64,000 nucleotides of DNA from Marsupella aquatica (lineage: Eukaryota; Marchantiophyta): assembly GCA_973895155.1 (NCBI GenBank), contig OZ316896.1, positions 11,470,001 through 11,534,000 of the forward strand, given 5' to 3'. A program made the position numbers and the translations under genes. The notes beneath the pieces are model-generated. The model was not told the DNA's origin, ran no database searches, and saw nothing but the letters and a program-made list of their open reading frames with translations. Positions within the stretch are counted from its first letter, which is position 1; each line of letters opens with the position of its first letter. This document shows, piece after piece, positions 48,839 to 59,318 of the stretch.

Positions 48839-50591
48839 TCAAGACTTCGAAATGGAAAGCCCGCTTTCGACCCAGGCCTTGTAGCCACCCACCATATCGG
48901 TTATGTTTGAAAACTCCTGTTGCACGCACCATAACAATTACACTGTTAGATGTAGATCGACAATATGAATATCAAGTACTCCCATCACTAAATTGGCAAG
49001 GACAACGCTGATTTGCATTAAGACCTACACAGATTTCCACTTTGAAGCCGTTCCAAGTAAATGGTCCAATTGCTGCTCATGAAATCTAGTGCCACCCTCT
49101 GGCGATGTGAAATCAGGAATAATAAGCCTAGGGGCTTACTGCAGCTTGGAGCTCGGCGGCTGCCATTAACGACCGGCGTCCACTTAGGCAACCCTGTAAG
49201 CCACGGCCCAACGAACGATCATTAAGCTTTGTGTCACAAATTACGATCTGACTTATGATCATGACAATGTAGCAAATCAACAACAATTCCTCGACGTAAC
49301 TCTAAGAAAATAAAGCTGTCGCAAGGGCTAAAACCTTGAATTACTACCGGATCTTCAAAACGGATTTCATAGTGCATATAGGATAAATTTCAGAAATGGA
49401 TAAGATTTAAAAAAACTTTGGGTATGCAGTTCGAAGCCTCAAGGTGCATGAAGACCCCGGTTGTGAGGAAAAAGATGAATCTACTACAGAAAACTGTGTT
49501 AAGATGCATGGAACAAGGTTCATCTCGATAAACTCACTTTATAACCTCAATTCGAGAGCAACGCATCATCAGAAAGGAAAAACCGGCAGACTGCAATCGA
49601 CACAATTTCTCACTTACCACGACCACCTCATCATCCTTATCGAAGACTCGAGATATCTCCTCCAAGAAGTGCAAATTCTTAGTCATACCTGTTACGATTT
49701 CACAGACTAAATCATTCGTCACCCATTTTGCGAAGCTTGTGAGAATGGTTGAAAATTCTACAGTCCATTCTAACCTTGCCCGAAAGGAATCAAAACCACC
49801 CCAGAGCAGTACGGAAGATTTTTGAACGGATGAGTGATGCCAGGGATTTTGAGGAAGTACCTCCGCCGGCATTTTTCAAGTATGGGACATTCACAGCTCC
49901 CTCAACATGCCCAGCGGCGAACTCCTCCGTAGTCCTGAACACATCCAAGATTGGTAAGAGCTCTTCCTGGCTAAGTACAAACATAGAATCATTTCGCCTA
50001 CTCATGCCCATCAAGACGAAGCGTTGGCGAATTGAAGACATGATGCACAGTAGATCCGGATGGAGAAGCTTACCGAACATCAAGATAGCGGTGTCCAGCA
50101 TTGAGGAGCTCGCGTGCAACCTGCACTGGGACGCTCCGGATGGATGCCGTCGCCACTTCATTGTTCTGCGTATTTACCTGCACACTGTAAGAGTCCGACA
50201 AGCCGAAGATGAGTCCATGCGGAAAACTCAAACCGAGCTGATTGTAAACTGCTCGGATCTTCATTGTGTTCACCGAAAGGACAATACGACGAGAGCTCGT
50301 CCGAGGAAAATCCTTCCACAACCCGCGGAAAAGATGAGTTTATTTCTCGTTGCTGAGAATCTTAGACATATACCTGATGAATCGACGGCGGGACTCAGGT
50401 GCTAGCCCAAGTAAAGAAACTGGCGAAAATTTAGTCTCAGTGCAAGTCGATCTAGACGGAGTAGCCAGCGGCTGAAAATGCGGTACCAGGTTTCGCACAG
50501 CGCACAAACTGCCCCCGGCATTCATTCTGGAGGCCAGCAACGAAGCTCGCAATGATCCAGCGCTCAAAGCATGAATACTAACGGCGGCCAT
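48839..50591 (-). CDS. Plastid single-domain rhodanese (sulfurtransferase family)
   Basis: Six exons join in frame to 201 residues on the minus strand: 50374-50591, 50074-50184, 49861-49934, 49618-49688, 49140-49193, 48839-48916. Exon 1 is a transit peptide (MAAVSIHALSAG ... RRRFIR). The rhodanese domain then reads VPVQVARELLNAGHRYLDVR, TTEEFAAGHVEGAVNVPYL, GMTKNLHFLEEISRVFDKDD, the active-site loop GCLSGRRSLMAA (catalytic Cys, CxSGRRS) and ITDMVGGYKAWVESGL. This is the plant STR14-16/SEN1-like architecture; such proteins move sulfane sulfur, and related ones reduce arsenate, but the substrate here cannot be read. The usual Gln after the active Cys is Leu. ATG 50591 is preferred over an upstream in-frame ATG because the transit peptide starts there and the copy at 23780 starts at the same codon. 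It is the apparent parent of the pieces at 23.4-24.5 kb and 55.4-55.65 kb. Confidence 0.9.
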
Positions 50592-50990
50592 AATGTCGTC
50601 AAATTGATGCCACGAAAAACGAAAAAGGCTCCCAACCCTCAATTATTCCAGACCGAGCTCAGACGAACCCAATTACAGCACCAGTCGATCGCAAGGGGCG
50701 CGATGAGCTAATCGACCAACAAAGCTACGCCTTCTGGAGTTCGCCCGATCTCTCCCACTTTCCCCTTCGAAATGTCAATACCTAACCGAGATATATCAAT
50801 TCTATCAACAGCAGAGCTTTCAATCACGTTGCATCAGGTTGATCAGAGCTCAGAAGCCACTCCACCTTTCCATCTCCCGGATGGCGATCCGATCAGATTT
50901 ATAATTGCAGATTGAAGCAAGCCCGGACCGAATTCCCCCCTTGACAGATAGCGATGATCACCGCTGCGCAAGACGCCGAATCCAGCAAGG
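50592..50990 (-). promoter_or_regulatory. Rhodanese promoter region (duplicated at 23.4 kb)
   Basis: About 370 bp upstream of the ATG is shared with 23385-23779, including CATCTGTCAAGGGGGG-like and AACTCCAGAAGGCGTA phrases. This conservation suggests the copy took the promoter too. No TATA box is certain. Confidence 0.6.
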
Positions 50991-50991
50991 C

Positions 50992-51530
50992 GAAACGCAA
51001 CGCGTGACAGGTAATCACAAACGGTACCCCAGAGGCAAAGATTTCGTGGGTGTGCAGTCTTTTTTCTGTCTCTCACACACGCGTCACTACTGGTCGACAG
51101 GAAGCAGAAGAATCGATGATCTCAATGCCCAAATCGAGCTTCATAACATTCTCAAAAGCTGGCGAAACGCAACGAGCGACAGGTAATCACAAACGGTATC
51201 GCACAGGGGAAGATTTTGTGGTTGTGCAGTCTTTTTCCCTTCTCTCAGGTCGCACAAGTGACAACTGCGATTGCGGGTGGACAAGAAGGAGAACAATCGA
51301 TGACACCAATGCTCAAAAATCGAGATTCACCACATTATAAAAAGCTGGCAAAACGCTTCGAGTGACTAAGAGATCACAAACGGTACCCCACAGAGAAAGA
51401 TCTTGTGGGTGTGCAATCTTCTTCCCGTATCTCAGACACGAGTCGCGTCTGCGATTGTGGTGGACATGAAGCAGAAGAATGAATCGATGATCTCAATGCT
51501 CAATCGAGCTTCACCACATTATATCAAAGC
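50992..51530. repeat. Three-copy tandem repeat upstream of the rhodanese gene
   Basis: Three diverged units of about 175-185 bp (about 50992-51166, 51167-51349, 51350-51530). Each runs from an ACG-rich start through TCACAAACGGTA, GGTTGTGCAGTCTT-like and AAATCGAGCTTCA-like phrases to AAAGCTGGC. The copy at 23.4 kb does not include them. Confidence 0.9.
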
Positions 51531-52935
51531 TGTTCTTCTGCTTCTCTTCCTTTCGCACTCCTTCACCAAATTTCTTTCCTCCAGAGGTTTGCTTCTTCTT
51601 TCGGGCTTCTGCCCGCGGTCAGCGGTCTCGATGACACTATTCTGTCATTTTCTCTCTTATCCATGTTTACGTCAGCTAATGTCCGAACCACGTGGGTTGT
51701 AGGGCCCACCACTTTTCTCTGCCCGACTGCCCGTGGCAGGAGGTGGGTGCATTCTCGAACGGGCAGAACTCATCACTGTGGCACAGAGCAATCTAACGGC
51801 CCATGGGGTGCCCTCGGGTTTAGTGGGTGAGATCTCAGCCTTACATTACAGGATTAATCGTTTCTGACAGGAGGATTAGTTATTTGTGACATGAAATGCG
51901 TCAACAACGAGGCCGTTGGAGCAGGGCTTGAAGATCTAACGGGCCATGGGGTGCGCTCGGTTAGTGGGTGAGATCTCAGCCTTACATTACAGGATTACTC
52001 ATTTCCGACATGAAAGGTCAACAAGGAGGATGAACAGTCCAAAGTAAGTCATACAGATTCATAGATTGGCATCCAAATGTGTATATCAAAGTGCCAAAAA
52101 GCAAAAAGGCCATTGTGTATATCAAAGTGCCAAAAAGCAAAAAAGGCCAAACAGGAGAGGGTCCCAAAGACAAAGTAACCCAGTAAAGGGGAAGAAAGGG
52201 AAGAGGGGAGGGCCCCAAGAAGAGCCAAGAGGCCAAGCAAGGCCAGGAGTCCCCCCTCACAACCTAGGAACAACCACAAAAACCAAGAGCCCTCAAAGGA
52301 ACAAGGAAGATTAAAACCCTAGTGTGCGGAGAACTGAAAAGTCTGGTAGAGCTCCAGAGTAAACCACATAGGAGGGTTACGAAGTGGAATCTATATGGAG
52401 GCCCTAATACCAACCTTCTCGGCCCTACAAAGGATAGTGAAAGCCTGAGCCCTCTCAAGAGCCATGGATACCCTCTGTCTAAAGAAGGCGATAAGGACTG
52501 GGGGAAAAGGCCTCCACTCAATACAATAACCGCACAAGCCCCGAGGAACTGGTCTAAGGTGGGGTGGAGAGCACCAAAAATCTCTAGAGCAAAAAGGAAG
52601 AAAAGATCTCCAGGGTAGCCTACATCATATGCCTCCTCCTTAATGGAAGGCTGAGCCAGCATGCCCCCCAAAGCAAAGAGAGTAGAGGAGGGTTGGCTGC
52701 TTGCACACTGGGTGTGTCCTTGAGGGATCTTCAGCCCGGGTTCTTGACGCACCCGGGCTAAAATGATGCCAGAGCCTCACAACCCACTACGACCCCCTCT
52801 GCCTCCACCTCCGCCTCCGCGATTCTCCAACTCCACCTCTGCCAAGTCTCATAGATTGACATACAGATTCATAGATTGGCTGTTTGTGGTTGCCCTTCTG
52901 CAGCGTGATTTAGATTACTAGCACCGACTACCCGT
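51531..52935. repeat. Intergenic with two small tandem duplications, no gene recognised
   Basis: At about 51793-51870 and 51931-52005 a segment is repeated (GGCCCATGGGGTGC ... TGAGATCTCAGCCTTACATTACAGG). At 52078-52150 a 36-bp unit (GTGTATATCAAAGTGCCAAAAAGC) occurs twice. The longer minus-strand ORF 52264-52752 is Leu-rich and unlike any family I know. C-rich sequence CCTCCACCTCCGCCTCCG lies near 52803. Confidence 0.6.
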
Positions 52936-53230
52936 TCTTTGAACGTGAATAGTGGAGAGGACAATAAAAGAATTATCAAAATATATTTTCTATTGAATAG
53001 CAAAAAGAACAATAAAAAATCAAAATATATTCTCTATTCATATTCTTTGAAGGGTAATGACATGATAAAAAAATTCATTATTTTTATAGTCATATATAAT
53101 AGATCATTCTCTTTTATGTGCATATCAGTCTTTTTGTATCTACATCCATCTTCTATGCACATATGTTGTGGTGGAGCCATAGTGCCTATATTTTTTGAAT
53201 GTAAATATTTAGAAATTATCACAAAAAAAT
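52936..53230. other. AT-rich island
   Basis: A sharply AT-rich 290-bp stretch whose + strand holds a 97-codon ORF rich in Ile, Lys, Phe and Ser. Two related phrases (ATCAAAATATATT followed by CTATT) occur about 45 bp apart. The composition resembles organellar DNA, but I recognise no organelle gene. Confidence 0.4.
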
Positions 53231-53810
53231 GACATGTACATGCATCATAGTCATGTCATGAGTGTTTCCCATGTACATGATGACCATAGAGTTACGGTCT
53301 AGAGGCTTCACTCTAGACCTAGCCTCTTAAAAGTAGACTTCACTTGGCGCTTTTATAATAAGATAATGTTTATTGTTGTTTCCATTTGGAGCTGGGATGG
53401 AGTATTCTCAAGAGGAGATTCTATTAATGAAAACTCAAGATATTAGATATGTGCGCAACAAGGCACAACCAGAGCAGAAGGTTTGTCTTTAAATCTTATC
53501 TGTTTGCCGTCTTGCTTGTTAACTAGGTATAGATTGATTTTATTATTATAGCAGCCTAACGGGGTCCCTAAAGAAAAATCCTCATGGTGAAGTTAACCTA
53601 CATTGGGTTGGTGTTTATCCATGTGGTCTTCTCCTGCTCCAGAATGGAGAATGAAGATGGGCATATGTGGAGAGGTTATGTGCAGAAGTTACTTCCAAAC
53701 ACAAAAACACCCTCATGGTGAAATTAATCTACAGTGCCATGACCTAAAGGTGTGGGTAATTAGATGAAGCTTCGTGATCTTGGGTCCTTAGTATAAAGTG
53801 CACTATCACT
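53231..53810. other. Intergenic with hairpin relative of 39.26 kb
   Basis: At about 53298-53325 GGTCTAGA and TCTAGACC arms surround GGCTTCAC, matching the core of the 39261-39313 palindrome. A phrase CCTCATGGTGAA(A/G)TTAA(C/T)CTACA occurs at about 53582 and 53710. No gene is seen. Confidence 0.5.
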
Positions 53811-54130
53811 GTACAAATCACATGTAAAACCACATGTAAGTGCAAATACCTGCCTTCTCCCCTTCCCATAGTGTGAGCTCAGGCAGAGCTGACTATCACA
53901 TTTAGAAGTACAAAGTCTGCAATCTGCAGTTATCTCAATCTGAATACCACATGTAAGTGCAATCTTGGGTTTCTTCTGGGAGTGTGAGTGCAAACCACAT
54001 GTAAGTGCAAAATCCTGGCTTCTTCTGGGAGTGTGCACTTAGGCAGAGCCAACTGACATCCTTAAGTACAAAGTATGAAAATGTGAACTCATAGCATAGT
54101 GAAAACCACGTGTAACTGCAATTCATGGCT
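53811..54130. repeat. Diverged tandem repeat with ACCACATGTAAGTGCAA
   Basis: The phrase ACCACATGTAAGTGCAA or a close variant recurs at about 53830, 53946, 53994 and 54105, usually followed by TGGCTTCTTCTGGGAGTGTG-like sequence. Unit spacing is irregular (about 48-115 bp). Confidence 0.8.
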
Positions 54131-54941
54131 TAATCCAGCAATGTGCACTTAAAGCCAACTTGCATGTAGCAGCCCTAAGTGATGCAGCCCTCAACACATA
54201 TGAAACGGTTGGGAAAAAGCAAATCTGGTTTGACAACAGTATCTGCTTCCTTGCTTCCCAACAACGGCACAGTTGACAACAAGAATACACTGTTTTTCAT
54301 TTTATTTTCAAGGCAGAGTTCACGACTTCAAGGGCTGAAAAGTTTCCATGACATGAGTTATTTTGATGGCCACAAAACACATGCGAGTTGGTTACTAGGC
54401 AGAGCCTATTAGGGCGTGTCAAAGCTTGGCCTTAACAAGATAAAGCCCTCCCATAACTCAAGTATTATGAGAACTCCCGTAAAAGTTATGGGAGCCAATG
54501 TTAGGCTAGTGTAAGGAAAGCTCGCAGGCTCAACACTTAACGTGTAACTTTCTTGCGACTGTAGGCACGAATCCAAAACTCTGGAAAGTCGCGATTGAAA
54601 GCACGTGGGATTTTCTCATGACGTGGTGATCGTTGCTACATTTCAAGTGACCGCTAATTAAGAATGGAGGAAAAAAATATATATGCTATGAGAGAGGTGA
54701 GGCACTAACTCCTCCCTTATCACTGAATCAATGCTACCTCCCCCATTTTAACATTTCTATAACGGGGTCCCATAACCTGGATATACCACAAATCCTTTAA
54801 CTTTCGCGCTTTGAGAGGCACTATTGTATGCTGGGATGTGGGTGTAATGTGGATGTAACGTCGTGTAACCGCCTTATCTGCTCAAACCCAAACACAAACA
54901 CAGGACACAAACGAAGCAGTTTTGCAGAAGGGATTGAGAGC
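54131..54941. other. Upstream of the uL10c/PSB27 locus, no gene recognised
   Basis: No ORF with family features. The last 150 bp should contain the promoter and 5' UTR of the downstream gene; a CAAAC-rich stretch precedes the ATG. Confidence 0.4.
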
Positions 54942-55329
54942 ATGGCTATGGCGGCAGCAGCGCAGGCTCTTGTTTGCGCGGCGTCGTCGTGCAGCAGCAG
55001 CAGGAGCCACAATGGAGTCATCTCGCCATCCTCCTCACGCACAGCACGAGGAGAGGAGAGGACTAGTATGAGCTCAAGATCGGACTTCCTAGGAGCCAAA
55101 AATGGCTGCGTCATCTCGCTGCCTCGGAGATCTAAGACCACCGGTTGCGAGTCTATGGCTGTCGAGGCCGCGCTGAGCCGGGAGAAAAAGGCCACGGTCG
55201 AGAAAGCGAGGCAGCAGCTGGAAGGAGCGCAACTTGTAGCCGGAATCAAGTATAGCGGTCTCACAGTGACCCTATTGCAGACATTAAGGAAATCTCTGCC
55301 TGAAACTCAGACTCTTATCGAGAAAGCAG
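54942..55329 (+). other. Plastid ribosomal protein uL10 (RPL10) N-terminal exon, truncated
   Basis: ATG 54942 opens a Ser/Ala-rich transit peptide (MAMAAAAQALVCAASSCSSS). After it the bacterial-type L10 N-terminal domain follows: REKKATVEKARQQLEGAQLV, IKYSGLTVTLLQTLR, SLPETQTLI. In complete L10 proteins LI continues as VAKNTL; here the frame continues EKAG and stops within 5 codons unless spliced at GCAG|GTTAAG (exon end 55329). The rest of uL10 (P-stalk base, L7/L12-binding helix) is missing from the window, so this cannot be a working uL10. It looks like a copied first exon whose parent is elsewhere. Confidence 0.75.
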
Positions 55330-57103
55330 GTTAAGCGCCTCAATAATACACTCCGCCTCACAGCTTTCTGCATTTTGCAAGTGTTCAATTTGAGTAAACA
55401 ATGATGGGAACCGCCAATTGTCAACCATTCTTACAATGGACTGTAGAATTGTCAACCATTCTTACAAGCTTCGCATTGTGGGTGACTAATCATTTAATCT
55501 GTGGAACCTTAACAGGTATGACCAAGAATTTGCACTTCTTGGAGGAGGTAGCGCGAGTCTTCGATGATGAAGTGGTCGTGGTAAGTGAGAAAATGTGTCG
55601 CTTGCAGTCTGCGGGTTTTTCCGCTCTGATGATGCGATGTTCTCGAAATTGAGGTTTTAATGTATCTATGTGCTATTGTTTCAAGATTTTGTTCAATCTC
55701 CGGTTTTTGGTGTCCTCTTGCTTCAACCTCAAATAGTAACAGATGCTTTCACTTTGAGTTGCTCAATGTGGAATTTACCATTAGAGGAGGGTAGTTCACA
55801 GGCTGGAAGACAGGTTTTTGTGCTGGTTGTAACTTCCACACTAACGCCTTCGACTTTAAGCTTGCCAAGCACTCACTTTCTTTTCCGTACATGAAATCGT
55901 TACTTGAGCTGATCCAATTTCTTCATTGTGACCCTGTACTTATTAATTGGTACTTAGTTGTCCATCGCTTTAGTTTACACAGAAAGGTTAGGAAACTCGT
56001 TCTTGAAGTTCTATCTCCTGAAGGAAAGAGAGGTCAATCATCTCAGCTGGGACCCATGCTCTACTGAACTTTCTACATGCTTGCCCAATATTTGGTATGA
56101 TGCTTCCTTATGAGGAATTACACTTCAGTCGCGGATGGAGGGACGCTAGACTCGTAGGGCAATTTCTTTCTAAAAGTTGCTGTAAACACTGTAGGTGGAA
56201 AATAGGGTGACAAGCCTCTGTGATGATCTCCTGAAAATTAGAATTAATCACATCCTTCTCTTCCGTCAGGCTGATAAATAAGGTGATGAATTGATGGTAT
56301 TGAATGTTCTGCAGTAGCAGATTCAGCAGCAGGAAAGACAAATCGGACGTCGCCAAGCTTTGGCCACAATGTTGGTGCTCTGCAGTGTCCCCATCGTGCT
56401 TACACAGATGCCAGGCAACCTCTTAGCAGCTGAAGAAGCCAAGAAGGAAGCTGAGAACAATGACCAGAGCGTCTTGGGGGGCCTTCTCTCGTTATTCGAT
56501 CCCAACGAGACAACCAAGCAGGGGAAGAAATTGCCAAAGGCCTATTTGAAGAGTGCAAGGGATGTGGTGCAAACTCTACGAGCATCCTTCTCTGAGGACT
56601 CTCAAAATGATGCTAAGTTCCGTAGGAATGCTGACTCTGCGAAGGGAGCAATTCGGGAGTACATATCCAATTGGAGGGGGACCAAGCTTGTTGATGCTGA
56701 GGTGAGCTTTGAACATTTTCCAACCTGTGACATGCTTTTCTAAAATTGTTTTTACATCGGATGGGGTGAAGAGTCAAATAATAACCATACCATCCAGTGT
56801 AATAATGTTACGCTTTGGTCCTCCTGGATTGAATATTGGATACGCTCATCCACTGGTATTTAACAATGGCACCAATTCAAGCCATAGTGCTGCGCAAGAT
56901 TTGTGAAGTACAAGGATTCTATGATGATGTACGTTTTCAGCTGACCATTTCTTCTGAATGACCAGGACTCGTACGAAGCTTTGGAGAGAGTTTTGCGTGG
57001 TTTGAGTGAATTTTATTCAAAAAAGGGCCCGAGCGCAGTGCTTCCTGAGGATGTGCGGGCTCGTATTCTCGAGGATCTCCAGAAAGCTGATGATGCTCTG
57101 TGA
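54942..57103 (+). CDS. PSB27-H2: Apparent chimeric PSB27-H2 (LPA19-like) gene, PSII assembly factor
   Basis: The C-terminal part is a clear PSB27-H2/LPA19, a thylakoid-lumen factor needed for efficient C-terminal processing of the PSII D1 precursor. Exon 56318-56701 begins QIQQQERQIGRRQAL, then a hydrophobic lumenal targeting stretch (TMLVLCSVPIVLTQM), LLSLFDPNETTKQGKKLPKA, YLKSARDVVQTLR, FRRNADSAKGAIREYISNWR. Exon 56966-57103 adds SYEALERVLRGLSEFYSKKG and ends KADDAL. A transit peptide is expected before QIQQQ. The only candidates upstream are the uL10 exon (54942-55329, phase 1 end) and the copied rhodanese exon 4 (55516-55580, phase 1 in, phase 0 out). All phases agree, giving a 324-residue open frame. 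This joined model is inference; a private PSB27 first exon may have been missed between 55650 and 56310. Confidence 0.65.
55400..55650 (+). other. Copy of rhodanese exon 4 with flanking intron
   Basis: The segment matches the reverse strand of about 49535-49770, namely intron 3 end, exon 4 and intron 4 start. The exon (55516-55580) reads MTKNLHFLEEVARVFDDEVVV against MTKNLHFLEEISRVFDKDDE in the parent. It keeps both splice sites and has lost exactly 6 bp (Lys-Asp), so the frame survives. About 5 of the 65 aligned bases differ. Confidence 0.9.
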
Positions 57104-59318
57104 CTGAAAAACCAAGTTCCTGCGTCTGACAGCTACCTGGCCTGTACATCACAATGTTTGGAGATGCGCAAGGATAAAGAGAATCTGCAAATGCAAGAGA
57201 GAATGAGCTCTAACCTTTCTGGTATACTTTAAGAAGTTTCAGAGTCTTAAAAGAAAACTGGTAGCCGCACTTCAAAGCGCATGCAGTTGGGGTGCCCCTG
57301 AACAGGTTTAGAATTTCTAGTTTAGATCGCTCTTGTGCAGCCTATCAGGACTTCAGATGGTGTTTTCCTACGACACCTTGGCAATTTGAGCGATAATCAC
57401 AAAGCTGATGTAGAATCGTATCCCATTGGATGTAGATTTCTTCGAAATCAATGTAAGGTTTCTTTAGTGGACGCGTTGGTGCCCGGACATCTTTGTGGAT
57501 TGTCTTTGTATCAATTCTTTCATCAGGAAGCATTTGCTGTACTTGTTACCTGGAGAGTGTGTTTACATAGTAATTCAATCCAGGAGGGGAGACGCAAATC
57601 AGATGAGTTGTAATTCCTATGGCTGTAATTTGTATGTCAATGCCTAGACTACGGATCTTACAAGCCTAGAAGAAAGTTCAGGTTGGTTAAAGTTCTTACG
57701 TGCATGAAGCCTAGACGAAGGTCTCACCAAACCCACCCCAAGTCCGCTCCACTCATTCCCCCAATTTAATAGATACTCGGTAGAGACATCTAGGTCTAAA
57801 CCAAATCCAGCAAAAAACCATTCCCACATGTCTACGAACTCATGGTGTGTTTCAAACGATAATTGCCTGCGCAAATTTTTCTTATCTTTCGAATAAGGAC
57901 CAAATTTTGCAAAAGAACTCTCACATGGACCCCACATCACAGGGAGGTGCATTTCGGGTTGCATGTATGTTGAGCCTAGAAGTCAACAGGACTAAGAGTA
58001 AGATGGAAGCGATTCACCGGCATCCCACCAGCTCATAGCACTCGAGTAGCAATAGTGCCCCAACCATTAGGTCACTTTCCAAGTCAGCAAAAAGATCCTC
58101 AATCTCTCCGTAGTTTCAAAGGGGATCACCCAACTTTGTAATCCGGATTTGCCTTTCCCCGATAGATTAATTACCAATGGAGCTAAATCCACCGTCGGGC
58201 AACAACCAAGCCTTTCGTTGAACGACAACTATTTACCTGCGTTTTCCTAGAATTTACATGAAACTAGTAGCTACATGATTGTACGAATACGCATGCACAC
58301 ACTGGAGCTTTACACGTGCGTACCATGCACAACTAGAAAAAATTATTCACTTGCTTGTAACCTCCTCCTACATCTCCTCTTCGTGTCACAGGTGTTCTTG
58401 GATTCCTTAATTTGATATTTTCCGGGTGAGGTGGTAGTCCTGAGTACATGCTCCTGCCGGCTCTGGGATTTGGGGCTTGTTACTCATTATCAGTTTTCTT
58501 TTTCTTTTTTGGGGGCAACTGAGAGGCTGCTATAATTAGAAACTCTCTGCAAACTCTTCATAAGTTGTCTTTTCTTTACTTCTCATAAGTTGACTCTTGC
58601 TTCCGGGCGTTTCTGAATTTCTTTAGCTCCCAGAGAAGAGCAAGTGATTGATAGAACAAAAGCGCATCTTACTTCATCGTTTCCCAGATCAGACTACTCT
58701 CTATACATCCCACCTTGGCCCCATTGAGAAGCTCGTATCATGTATAATAAATCGACCTTAAGCAGATGCAAGGACATAGCGCTTCCATCAACAACACAAT
58801 TCCTCTCAATGGAGTGCGCAATAGTTCACATGATCACTAAAATTTGTCACTTGTGAACCTACATTGGTGTCTTAATACCTTTCCCTGCGCCATGTAACTC
58901 GAGGACACCAGCATCTCTCTTCCTGACCCTTCAGCAATTCCCTTCTTCCTACTAAATGGAGCACTCTAATGTTTGCAAAACAAACCTGTTGAACCAGAGT
59001 TCAAGAGGAGAAATATGAATTGTAGCCCTTTTAACACGGGCCAAAATTTGTCGTCTTCAGTATACAAAATTTACAGAAGAGAGGAGATTACTTCCTTCAA
59101 CTTTCCTACTATTTCTTTCTGCATCACATGATAGTGGGCTATGGCATGTCCTGCTCGACTCTTAACGAGCTTGCACATTACTTCCATCACCCTCTGGTCA
59201 ACATAACAAGGTGTCAATAACTGTACAAACTCTTAGATCATTTATCAGAAAAGATTAGCAAGAGTACAGTACATAGAATAAGTTGTTGACGACTGGGCAA
59301 TGATTAAAACGCATCATC
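57104..59318. other. Convergent intergenic region, no gene recognised
   Basis: Both neighbouring genes end here, so their 3' UTRs occupy the edges. Short ORFs (57335-57613, 57644-57964) have no family features, and no tandem repeat stands out. Confidence 0.4.

Noticed and set aside
49749-50405. 218-codon plus-strand ORF
   Set aside because: It is antisense to rhodanese exons 1-3 and their introns, without family features.
52264-52752. 162-codon minus-strand ORF, Leu/Phe-rich
   Set aside because: It has no family pattern, no splice partner, and lies among small tandem duplications; probably chance.
54942-55334. Complete plastid uL10 gene
   Set aside because: Only the N-terminal third is present, the frame ends five codons after the last family match, and the following sequence belongs to other genes.
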